A DNA stretch of 64,000 bases from a virus: the IMG/VR virus record IMGVR_UViG_3300009104_001827, positions 124,001-188,000 of that record; one strand, 5' to 3'. Shown one piece after another: positions 8,989 to 16,181 of the stretch. The notes beneath the pieces were generated by a model, which worked only from the letters and a program-made list of their open reading frames with translations, was not told the origin of the DNA and did not search any database. The position numbers and the translations under genes were made by a program. The first letter of the stretch is position 1; each line of letters begins with the position of its first letter.

Positions 8989-9017
8989 ATAATAACATTT
9001 CTCCTGCTCGATGTCAA
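8989..9017 (-). promoter_or_regulatory. sigma70-like promoter of the glycan operon
   Basis: Minus strand TTGACA (9017-9012), 17-nt spacer, TATTAT (8994-8989), 6 nt, ATG at 8982. The geometry is the same as at the serine protease gene, so the mRNA should be leaderless. Confidence 0.8.
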
Positions 9018-9131
9018 GCCCGTTTGGATTTTCGAACGCCAACGTGTGATTTTTCAAACACCTATTAATCTAAATATTTATTATATATCTATACCCTATA
9101 TTAGTATTAGATTCCCCCTGAAAGAAAACTC

Positions 9132-9160
9132 TTGACTTTTCACATTTGGTGTGCTATGAT
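9132..9160 (+). promoter_or_regulatory. sigma70-like promoter of the plus-strand early operon
   Basis: TTGACT (9132-9137), 17-nt spacer, TATGAT (9155-9160), then 10 nt to ATG at 9171. The leader would be 3-4 nt. The remaining divergent region (9018-9131) is A/T-rich and may hold operators, but no convincing palindrome was seen. Confidence 0.75.
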
Positions 9161-9170
9161 TTAAGCCTAA

Positions 9171-9467
9171 ATGATTAAACCAGAAAACGATAAAGAGAAA
9201 TTCTTTTACATTCAGAACGGAAACTGGAGCTCTGTCGTCTCCGCAGAGGATAGAAGCTTCGCTTTAAAGAAGGCCTTTAATGAATGTTTAAAAGAGAAGG
9301 ACGCACACTTCATCTCCCCAATAGTCACCGTACTTGATATTGATATCTGTACCAAGGAATTGGCTTTGGAGGATGCCCTGAAGTTTATCCCCGTATTCGA
9401 AGCAGCCGAAGAAGCAGGGGAGGAAGACTTGTCGAAGTCTTTAAGAAGTATTTTTAGGGGTGATTAA
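9171..9467 (+). CDS. Hypothetical protein, early operon
   Basis: 98 aa, first gene of the operon leading to dNMP kinase, the sigma-like factor and SSB. The sequence has an NGNWSSVVSAEDRSFALKKA segment and an acidic C-terminus. No family is recognised. The near-leaderless sigma70-like promoter and its first place in the operon suggest early expression. Its end overlaps the next gene by 8 bp. Confidence 0.6.
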   Translation: MIKPENDKEKFFYIQNGNWSSVVSAEDRSFALKKAFNECLKEKDAHFISPIVTVLDIDICTKELALEDALKFIPVFEAAEEAGEEDLSKSLRSIFRGD

Positions 9468-10014
9468 AGTGATCGGTATTAGCGGACCAGCGAGGGCAGG
9501 CAAAGATACCCTTTTTGAGGTATTGGATGATTTATTTGAAACCGTAAATCTTACAAGACTTGCTTTTGCCGACGCACTTAAGGCAGAATGTGACGACTTC
9601 CTAAAAACTCACACAGGAATCTCAGCCTTTACGTCAGACACCGCAGAGAAGGAGATCATAAGACCCTTTTTAGTAGCTTACGGCAGTAAGGTTCGAAGAA
9701 AAATGAACCCTCGCTGCTGGATTGAATGTATAGAAAAATCAATAAAGGAAAATAAAAAAGATACGATATATGTCTTGACTGATGTCAGGTATCCCAATGA
9801 GCTCGACTGGATAGAAGGACAAGGCGGGCTCTCTATACATGTATCAAGAGACGGCGTTCTTCCCGCGAACAGTGAAGAGGAGATTAACGACCCCATATTA
9901 AGGTCTAGGTCTAAGTTAAGCATCTCCGTCCCGACGTTTCAACAAAACTATTTCAACCAATGCAAAGAAACGATACAAAAAAAGATTCCAAGAAAACTGA
10001 TAACGAGCTTATAG
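9460..10014 (+). CDS. Deoxynucleoside monophosphate kinase
   Basis: 184 aa, starting with GTG and overlapping the preceding gene. A Walker A loop GISGPARAGKDT occupies residues 6-17, as in the T4 gp1-like dNMP kinases and related phage kinases. TDVRYPNELDWI near residue 107 is the conserved second motif of the family. It would phosphorylate dNMPs from host DNA breakdown, feeding the pool together with ribonucleotide reductase. It overlaps the sigma-like gene by 55 bp, so translation of the two is likely coupled. A second in-frame GTG lies three codons downstream. Confidence 0.8.
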   Translation: MIKVIGISGPARAGKDTLFEVLDDLFETVNLTRLAFADALKAECDDFLKTHTGISAFTSDTAEKEIIRPFLVAYGSKVRRKMNPRCWIECIEKSIKENKKDTIYVLTDVRYPNELDWIEGQGGLSIHVSRDGVLPANSEEEINDPILRSRSKLSISVPTFQQNYFNQCKETIQKKIPRKLITSL

Positions 10015-10586
10015 CTCAAATTAAAGGGGGGAACCACAAAGAACCCCTCCGAGAACTGACCGAGCGGCACACCCCACTCTATATATCGGTAATACATAAT
10101 CTCGCAAAAAGATTCTGCAATTGGAGTACAGCCCAAGACGTAATAGCAGACAAGGACTATGTAGTCTTTAGAGCGGCAGAGAAATATGACTCCACGAGGA
10201 ATACAAAATTCTCAACATTCCTAGCTAATGAAGCAAAGTGGGCATTTTTAAACAAGACACAAAAGGAAAAAAGGTTCAACAAGCACCTACTTATATCAGA
10301 TGACGGCCAATTCGAGTTCGTGGCGCCCCTTGAAGAATTCAACTCCAACGCGCCAACAGATACACTGGACTATATTTTTACGACCCTCAACGAACACCCC
10401 GACGAGAGGGTGGGAGATATATATAGACTGAGATATAAATCCGGGAAAAAGAACAAAGTCATGCCCTGGTATATGGTCGGCAACGAGATGAACCTCAGCG
10501 CCCAAGGCTGCATAAATATTCACAACAAAGCTCTCAATTACATTAAAGATAAACTAACCAAGGAAGGAATACTCAATGTTAAATAG
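9960..10586 (+). CDS. RNA polymerase sigma-like factor
   Basis: 208 aa. The segment from residue 60 (TAQDVIADKDYVVFRAAEKY, then DSTRNTKFSTFLANEAKWAF) matches sigma70 region 2, which recognises the -10 element. A C-terminal helix-turn-helix-like part (YMVGNEMNLSAQGCINIHNK) may be region 4. It overlaps the dNMP kinase end and the SSB start. With the other sigma-like gene at 56055 it offers two candidates to read the GTGTA-type promoters in this window. Placement in an operon with an early promoter would suit a middle/late switch. The -10 contact residues cannot be judged by eye. Confidence 0.7.
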   Translation: MQRNDTKKDSKKTDNELIAQIKGGNHKEPLRELTERHTPLYISVIHNLAKRFCNWSTAQDVIADKDYVVFRAAEKYDSTRNTKFSTFLANEAKWAFLNKTQKEKRFNKHLLISDDGQFEFVAPLEEFNSNAPTDTLDYIFTTLNEHPDERVGDIYRLRYKSGKKNKVMPWYMVGNEMNLSAQGCINIHNKALNYIKDKLTKEGILNVK

Positions 10587-10953
10587 ATATAACGCAATGG
10601 GAAATCTCACTAGAGACCCCGAAATAGTAGATGTATCAGACCAACACAAGGTTTGTAAATTCAGCATCGCAATTAATAACCCAATCAAGAAGACCGTCCT
10701 CTATATGGACGTTGAAGCTTGGAACAGAACGGCGGAAAATTGCCAAAAATACCTTACTAAAGGGTCCGCAGTAGCTGTAGATGGAAGGCTTGACTCCAAA
10801 AAGTGGACCACCGACAGCGGGCAAAATCGCTCGAAAATTTTCTGCGTAGCGGATAACGTGCATTTCGTCAGGCTAAAAAATCAAGACGAAGAGCAACCAG
10901 CAGGAACAGCGAACGCAGGGGAAGAAGAGGAAGAGGAAGAGGTTCCATTTTAA
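10576..10953 (+). CDS. ssb: Single-stranded DNA-binding protein (OB fold)
   Basis: 125 aa. The N-terminus NRYNAMGNLTRDPEIV and segments CKFSIAINN, VEAWNRTAENCQKYLTKGSA and VDGRLDSKKW are the standard SSB OB-fold strands. A short linker is followed by an acidic tail ending in EEVPF, a bacterial-type tip for binding replisome partners. It is preceded by a purine-rich GGAAGGA about 7 nt before the ATG. It coats ssDNA during replication and recombination. It shares one base with the next gene. Confidence 0.93.
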   Translation: MLNRYNAMGNLTRDPEIVDVSDQHKVCKFSIAINNPIKKTVLYMDVEAWNRTAENCQKYLTKGSAVAVDGRLDSKKWTTDSGQNRSKIFCVADNVHFVRLKNQDEEQPAGTANAGEEEEEEEVPF

Positions 10954-12035
10954 TGCCTCAACTAAATGTAAAATGCCCTATAAATAAATTATCCTTCGGA
11001 AACGTTTCAGTTAATATACTGAGAGAGCTCTTCAAGAAGGGGGTTGATGCGTGTGTATTTCCCACTGGCCAACCAGACCTGTCTAGCTATGACCAAGCCT
11101 CAAAGGAGTTCTACGAATGGTTAAGGAGCGCTATGGCTCGGCGTCTTACAGATGTCGACCGAAGTAATCCCACCTTAAATATTTGGCATATAAACGGAAG
11201 TGAGAACAAAATCTCAGACAAAAATACACTCTTAACGTTTCACGAAACCGGCCACCCTACGCCAGAAGAACTAAATTTAGCAAAACTATACGACAAGGTT
11301 TGCTTTGGCAGCAATTACGCAAGAGAGGCCTTTCAAGATTGCGGAGCCACAAATGTCACAAATGTCCCTATGGGATTAGACCCCGACTTATCCTGTCTCC
11401 CACAAAAGAAATCTAGCGACAATATTCATTTTGGGCTAATGGGAAAATGGGAAAGAAGAAAGCATACGTCAAAAATTATAAAATGCTGGGCAAAAACATA
11501 CGGTAACAACAATCGCTATGAATTATCATGCTGCGTAGGGAATAGTTTCCTTGAAGAAAGCCAGCTCGAATCCGCCAAACTAGAAGCCTTGGGGTCCCGG
11601 GAATTTAGCAATATTAACTTCCTTCCGTGGCTTCCAAAAAACTCCCAAGTTAACGACTTCATCAACTCAATAGACGTAGACCTCAGTGGCATGAGCGGAG
11701 CGGAGGGCTGGAACCTTCCAGCGTTCAACGCGACCGCACTAGGAAAATGGAGCATAGTACTGGACTGTACATCCCACAAAGATTGGGCCACGGAAGGGAA
11801 TTGCATCCTAATAAGCCCTTCAGGAACGGAAAGCATAGAAGACGGAATCTTCTTTACCAAAGAGTCCCCATTCAACAGGGGTGTTAAATTTACATTCAAC
11901 GAAGACTCCCTAATCAAGGCCATGGAGCTAGCGGAGCATAAATGCAAAACAGAAAACACCAAAGGGAAAGAACTCGCAACTCAATTCACCTACTCAAACA
12001 CTGTAGATAAATTACTGGATATTTGCTTCTCATAG
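10953..12035 (+). CDS. Glycosyltransferase (GT4-like)
   Basis: 360 aa. The pattern is a GT-B enzyme: an N-terminal sensing domain (KLSFGNVSVNILRELFKKGV), a mid-region TFHETGHPTPEEL / FGSNYAREAF / NVPMGLDPDL typical of GT4 interdomain motifs, and a C-terminal nucleotide-sugar domain with GLMGKWERRKHTSKI and a SGAEGWNLPAFNATALG segment that carries the E-x7-E-like acidic motif. It shares 1 base with ssb (TAATG). It adds to the many sugar transferases on this phage. The acceptor is unknown. Confidence 0.8.
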   Translation: MPQLNVKCPINKLSFGNVSVNILRELFKKGVDACVFPTGQPDLSSYDQASKEFYEWLRSAMARRLTDVDRSNPTLNIWHINGSENKISDKNTLLTFHETGHPTPEELNLAKLYDKVCFGSNYAREAFQDCGATNVTNVPMGLDPDLSCLPQKKSSDNIHFGLMGKWERRKHTSKIIKCWAKTYGNNNRYELSCCVGNSFLEESQLESAKLEALGSREFSNINFLPWLPKNSQVNDFINSIDVDLSGMSGAEGWNLPAFNATALGKWSIVLDCTSHKDWATEGNCILISPSGTESIEDGIFFTKESPFNRGVKFTFNEDSLIKAMELAEHKCKTENTKGKELATQFTYSNTVDKLLDICFS

Positions 12036-12051
12036 TGTATATAATATATAC
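12035..12051 (+). promoter_or_regulatory. GTGTA-type promoter candidate
   Basis: GTGTATATAAT begins 17 nt before the ATG at 12052 and contains TATAAT (12040-12045) 6 nt from the ATG. No -35 box is evident. Confidence 0.6.
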
Positions 12052-12390
12052 ATGCCACTATACACTTTTGAACATCCGGAAACGGGGGAACATCAAGATG
12101 TTTTATTCGGAATGAATGATGACAAAAGCTACGTAGACAGCGAGGGAACTTCCTGGATTAGGGTTTGGCACTCCCCCCAAGCGACAGTAGACGCCAACAT
12201 AGACCCATTCTCCTCAAGTCAATACCTTGAGAAAACCAACACGAGGGGAACGATGGGAGACCTTCAGGAGCGCAGCAGGGAACTGAGTGAAAAGCGCGCG
12301 AGCAAGCTGGGCTACGACCCAATTAAGAAGAAATACTTCGAGGAATATTCAAAAAAAAGAAACGGCATCAAGCATCACTTAGACACATAA
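12052..12390 (+). CDS. FmdB-like small protein without zinc cysteines
   Basis: 112 aa. The start MPLYTFEHPETGEHQDVLFGMND resembles the FmdB regulatory family (MPxYxxxCxxCG), but the cysteine pairs that bind zinc are replaced (TFEHPETG). Such degenerate forms are found in marine phages ahead of structural genes. The C-terminal half is charged (GYDPIKKKYFEEYSKKRNG). It lies directly behind a GTGTA-type promoter, no Shine-Dalgarno, so the mRNA should be leaderless. Its role is unknown. Confidence 0.6.
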   Translation: MPLYTFEHPETGEHQDVLFGMNDDKSYVDSEGTSWIRVWHSPQATVDANIDPFSSSQYLEKTNTRGTMGDLQERSRELSEKRASKLGYDPIKKKYFEEYSKKRNGIKHHLDT

Positions 12391-12412
12391 TAGAGGCAAC
12401 CAGCCTCAATAG

Positions 12413-12426
12413 GTGTAATAGAGGGT
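12413..12426 (+). promoter_or_regulatory. GTGTA-type promoter candidate
   Basis: GTGTAATAGAGGGT lies immediately before the ATG at 12427. A small hairpin (GAGGC 12393-12397, GCCTC 12403-12407) lies just upstream. Confidence 0.45.
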
Positions 12427-14340
12427 ATGCCGGACTTCAAAGACAACCCTCTTTTCAATGACCAAATAAGAAAATTCGTTGGGGCAGTACCCAACGTTTC
12501 CTTTGATTATATCTGGGATGAATCATTAGCTAAGTGGGTTCCCAGCAAAGGGGTAAGCGTCACAATTGATGACGTGGATCTAGACATAGACCTAGAGGAC
12601 GAGGTGACCCACGGACTACTTGCAATCACCAATGCTAAACTTGATACAATAAATACAAGTCTTAGTAATCTGGACTCAGACTCCTCAGACGAAACGACGC
12701 ACGCACTACTGACCCTAAACAACACTAAACTTGACGCAATAAACTCAAAACTAGAAAACCTAGATTCCTCAGACGAAACCACACACAACCTACTTACGCT
12801 CACAAATACAAAACTGGACCTTTCCAATACAAAGTCCGACCTGACCAATGTCAAGCTGGATTCTGCAAACACCAAGCTAGATTCCGCAAACACCAAGCTA
12901 GATTCCGCAAACACCAAGCTTGCCAGCCTAGAAGACCTCACAGAGCATACTCACGTAATGCTCAATCAGAACCACACTCACCTGCAAAACGTAAAATCCG
13001 CAGTAGACTCATTAAAGTCGGCGAACCAGGCAGACGCCTTACTTTTAAGAACAATCCAAACCGCAGCAGACGTTAAACTCGGAGAGATAAAGGGAATCAA
13101 CACCAGCATATTGACTGAAAGCGAAGAGGCTAACGTAAACCTCCTAAATATCGCCTCAACAAACTCAGGCATCCTAGATTCCTCGGAGGACCTAGAGGTC
13201 TTAGTTGGAACTTCAAACACCTTACTAGGAGAGGTCAAGCAGGCAGTGGAAGACCTAGAACTCAACATTGCTGGCGACGCAGAAACGCATAGAATACTTT
13301 CAGGAATTTCCGGCCAAGATAAATCACATTATTTTGAAAACGAAGAGCTGCTTAGATATATAAACGACGCAAACGAGGACACCAACCTCTCCTTACAAGA
13401 ACTAAAAGGAAACTATCGAGACCTGACTTTTCATGTTAGGAAATTTGAAGAAGAAACAATAATACAAGAGTGTCCAGACGAAACTTTTTCACCCAACCTA
13501 AGCGACCCCAGGAGTTTCCCCGACAGGGTTCACAACAAAGCCACAACCAACGGGAGAATCAACGACTCAACCACTAAAGAAATAAACCAAGTCCCAATAG
13601 TTGCTGAAGGCTTCAACAAAGATGTCGCAGAAAGACATGAAGTGTTCGACGAAGCTATGCCATTTTCTATAAAAATGGAGAGCTACAAAGGGTCCTCATC
13701 CGGATACCATTCAATATACCCCTTCGACAAGCGATTGGGTCTCGATGACAAAATTACAATCTACAACGACAGCCCATACCCCTTCGACATCAGCTTCAGA
13801 GGAGGAGACAAAACAACTCTTGCGGAAGGATTTTCCATGGAGCTATCCAAGGAAGAAGCTGCCCAAGCTTCGGTGAAAAGAGATTATACAATATCTGGCT
13901 TCGAAATAAGATACTCCATAGAGAGAATGTATACCCCTGAAAATAATTACTATGATCCAGAAACCGATAAATACCCAATCAACAGGCAACAAACCCACTC
14001 TAGGTTAGGGGTAGACGGAATACTTGCGGATGCACAATATATATATTTAAGATTTGAGGAGACATGGAAAAGGACAGCAATAGCAAGTTGGGCAACATGC
14101 GTTTTCAGAACCGCTTCATCCGCAAAAATACACTACTTCGAGCCCTATACTACAGCAAGCCATCTTTACGTCAACACTCTCGACGGCCTGAAAAGAATTG
14201 CGATTGCCGACTGGATTACATGCGAGCGCGTTCCACTAGAATGCCACAATAATATCTGGGCCGACAATAATTATCTATATGCTAAAACTAAATCCAATTG
14301 GAGAAAGTTTCCACTAGCAACTGATTATGAAAATATCTAA
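12427..14340 (+). CDS. Coiled-coil fibre protein A
   Basis: 637 aa. Residues about 50-180 are heptad-like coiled coil built of the recurring segments DETTHxLLTLxNTKLD and SANTKLD, giving a trimeric or dimeric stalk. After a second helical region a globular C-terminal half follows. It contains a domain (FSIKMESYKGSSSGYHSIYP ... RDYTISGFEIRYSIE) that has a clear paralogue in the next gene. The C-terminus has repeated AIASWATC / AIADWITC motifs, possibly small sugar-binding repeats. It is probably a fibre or whisker. The gene overlaps the next by 14 bp. Confidence 0.7.
   Translation: MPDFKDNPLFNDQIRKFVGAVPNVSFDYIWDESLAKWVPSKGVSVTIDDVDLDIDLEDEVTHGLLAITNAKLDTINTSLSNLDSDSSDETTHALLTLNNTKLDAINSKLENLDSSDETTHNLLTLTNTKLDLSNTKSDLTNVKLDSANTKLDSANTKLDSANTKLASLEDLTEHTHVMLNQNHTHLQNVKSAVDSLKSANQADALLLRTIQTAADVKLGEIKGINTSILTESEEANVNLLNIASTNSGILDSSEDLEVLVGTSNTLLGEVKQAVEDLELNIAGDAETHRILSGISGQDKSHYFENEELLRYINDANEDTNLSLQELKGNYRDLTFHVRKFEEETIIQECPDETFSPNLSDPRSFPDRVHNKATTNGRINDSTTKEINQVPIVAEGFNKDVAERHEVFDEAMPFSIKMESYKGSSSGYHSIYPFDKRLGLDDKITIYNDSPYPFDISFRGGDKTTLAEGFSMELSKEEAAQASVKRDYTISGFEIRYSIERMYTPENNYYDPETDKYPINRQQTHSRLGVDGILADAQYIYLRFEETWKRTAIASWATCVFRTASSAKIHYFEPYTTASHLYVNTLDGLKRIAIADWITCERVPLECHNNIWADNNYLYAKTKSNWRKFPLATDYENI
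12856..12918 (+). repeat. Three tandem 21-bp repeats in the fibre stalk
   Basis: Three units of 21 bp (12856-12876, 12877-12897, 12898-12918) encode the seven-residue unit LDSANTK. Units two and three are identical and unit one differs at two bases. This is recent expansion of a coiled-coil heptad. Confidence 0.9.
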
Positions 14341-15052
14341 ATTTAAAGAAATCGACACTTACGAAAACGCGCTCCACCAGGAAAATGTTGAAGAAGCCCT
14401 TGAGTCCATAAAAACGCAGGACCAAGAGTTGCACAATTCTACTACCGCACAAATACAGAACCTTCACGACGCCAGCTCCGCGCAATCACTAAACCAGCAC
14501 ACGGCAATCGCAGATGACCTAGACGAAGTAAAGTCTATACTTAGCGGGATCAAGCCAAGATCTTCCCGCACGAAAATATTCAACCAAAAGATAGATGAAA
14601 ATTTCATCATACTAGAAACTACCGATGAATTGATGAGGCCGCCGGACCAATGCGAAGATATTTTTAATCCAGCAACAGCGCTAAAAGAGGTTAACCAGTT
14701 TTTTGTTTTAGAAGAAAATATAGACGAGGAGCACTGCGCACAAAGAAAATTCAACTTCGATACAGACGCTAAGTATGCGATCCGAATGGACACCTATTCT
14801 GGGGATGCAGACGGATTCTACAACGTATACGGGCACCTTGAAAATAATAGCTCAGATATATTTTTAATCAACGACACCCTATACAAGCTAGAACTCCGGC
14901 TCGATGAAGTCAACGAGAGAGTGCAGCTCGAAGACGGCTTCAATTTAAGCTTTAATGATTTAGAAAAAGACAACATTCTATCATTTAAAAGAAACCATAC
15001 AATATCGGGCTATACTTTCAAATATATAATAGAAGGAAAAGCAAACTCTTAG
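14327..15052 (+). CDS. Fibre-associated protein B, paralogue of fibre A C-terminus
   Basis: 241 aa, overlapping the preceding gene by 14 bp. The N-terminus is helical (ALHQENVEEALESIKTQDQE with repeated QNLHDASSAQ-like units). The C-terminal 100 residues (AIRMDTYSGDADGFYNVYG ... RNHTISGYTFKYIIEG) align in order with the KMESYKGSSSGYHSIY ... RDYTISGFEIRYSIE domain of fibre A. The two probably arose by duplication and assemble in the same structure. No enzyme motif is visible. Confidence 0.65.
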   Translation: MKISKFKEIDTYENALHQENVEEALESIKTQDQELHNSTTAQIQNLHDASSAQSLNQHTAIADDLDEVKSILSGIKPRSSRTKIFNQKIDENFIILETTDELMRPPDQCEDIFNPATALKEVNQFFVLEENIDEEHCAQRKFNFDTDAKYAIRMDTYSGDADGFYNVYGHLENNSSDIFLINDTLYKLELRLDEVNERVQLEDGFNLSFNDLEKDNILSFKRNHTISGYTFKYIIEGKANS

Positions 15053-15736
15053 ATGAAAATCTCCAGCAATAAAAGCCTAATCAAGGAAATAGCCCCAGGG
15101 GTATTCTCAATAGGGAACAACCCCTTTGCTCCAGCCTTCCTGCTGGACGCCAACACCCAGAAAGCTTCTGTGTCTGGAGTAGAAGTTGTGCTAGATGGAG
15201 ACCTCCAGCATCTCTTTGACGAACTTAATTTAGTTGACGAAAAACACACGACCGACATTCAGACGAACGCAGACGCAATCTCCAGTGAAGCCACAAGAGC
15301 GAATACGGCGGAGTCCGCGATTCAGTCCGAAGTGGACCAGAACAGCTCCAAGCTGGCAAATATTGAAGATAATGCCACCGCCGATCAGACTAGCGAAGAG
15401 ATTAAAGCTTCGTACGAAGCCAACGCAGATACTAACGAATTCTCCGACATCAACAAATCCAAGCTAGACGGCATCGAGGATAATGCCAACAATTACGTTC
15501 ACCCAAATCATTCCGGAGAAGTTTCGTCCACCTCAGACGGGGCAACAATTATATCCGACAATGTAGTGGATGAGGCCAACCTCAAGGTTTCCAATCCTCC
15601 ATCTGATGGCTATATGCTTACAGCGCAATCCAGCGCATCAGGCGGATTAGTCTGGGTATCTCCCACAACCGGGGGCGGGCTATCGGAGGCAGAAGTGAAG
15701 GCTATAGCCTTCAGGTCGGCGATTATTTTTGGCTAA
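15053..15736 (+). CDS. Fibre/tail-tip-like structural protein
   Basis: 227 aa starting directly after the previous stop. Residues about 65-145 form an Ala/Asn/Asp-rich helical repeat with the unit KLxxIEDNA (SSKLANIEDNATADQTSEEI; SKLDGIEDNANNYVHPNHSG), common in trimeric tail fibre shafts. The C-terminus (SDGYMLTAQSSASGGLVWVSP) is the short domain found at the end of many tail-fibre shafts before the tip. It faces the convergent gene at 15737 with no gap. Confidence 0.65.
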   Translation: MKISSNKSLIKEIAPGVFSIGNNPFAPAFLLDANTQKASVSGVEVVLDGDLQHLFDELNLVDEKHTTDIQTNADAISSEATRANTAESAIQSEVDQNSSKLANIEDNATADQTSEEIKASYEANADTNEFSDINKSKLDGIEDNANNYVHPNHSGEVSSTSDGATIISDNVVDEANLKVSNPPSDGYMLTAQSSASGGLVWVSPTTGGGLSEAEVKAIAFRSAIIFG

Positions 15737-16180
15737 TCAAAGAGCCTTCACCAAAACATGAACTATGCCGCCCGTTTCCTTTACGGTGTCACTAAGAAAC
15801 AGGTCAAACCCGGTGTTGGTTATATTTTTGACGACCGTAGAGTAAAACAACACATCGTCCCCATCAGGCGGCTCGTATTGCACAAAAACCGACGGAGGAG
15901 TATCAAAGGTGGTTCCAAACGGTATTGTCGCAGACTCAAAGTTCAACGGAACGTCATACTTGATGGACACCTCTCTTTTTTGTCCCGCCAGAGCTTTCCA
16001 AACCAATTCCCCGCTACCATCATGGTCTGAAATATAAAACTGCCCCTGAGCATCAGAAGCTAAAGCTCCCTCAAAAGGAGGCGTTGCATTGTCCAAGAAC
16101 GAAGAATCAACCTTCTGAACCTTAAGCGGCATTGCCGCCAATAAATTACCTAATTGAGCCTGAACGTTTTGTAAACTCAT
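15737..16180 (-). CDS. Lectin-like fibre tip protein
   Basis: 147 aa from Met at 16180, preceded by GAGGAG 9 nt upstream; six extra codons are open upstream but overlap the previous gene. The N-terminus is the tail-tip unit (ALASDAQGQFYISDHDGSGELVWKAL). Residues about 70-147 (VPLNFESATIPFGTTF, then DTPPSVFVQYEPPDG, then NITNTGFDLFLSDT) follow the H-type lectin pattern, a small beta-sandwich used for sugar binding. It is probably a receptor-binding tip. Confidence 0.6.
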   Translation of the reverse strand: MSLQNVQAQLGNLLAAMPLKVQKVDSSFLDNATPPFEGALASDAQGQFYISDHDGSGELVWKALAGQKREVSIKYDVPLNFESATIPFGTTFDTPPSVFVQYEPPDGDDVLFYSTVVKNITNTGFDLFLSDTVKETGGIVHVLVKAL

Positions 16181-16181
16181 A

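Noticed and set aside
9044-9061. Possible operator palindrome GTGT...ACAC in the divergent region
   Set aside because: Only four outer base pairs match and the inner part does not pair; too weak to call.
9018-9131. Replication origin in the A/T-rich divergent region
   Set aside because: It is A/T-rich but has no repeated box or iterons, so an origin cannot be supported.
12507-12941. A Ser/Val-rich 144-codon minus-strand frame over the fibre A stalk
   Set aside because: It is a product of the repeated stalk codons read backwards, with low complexity and no start signals.
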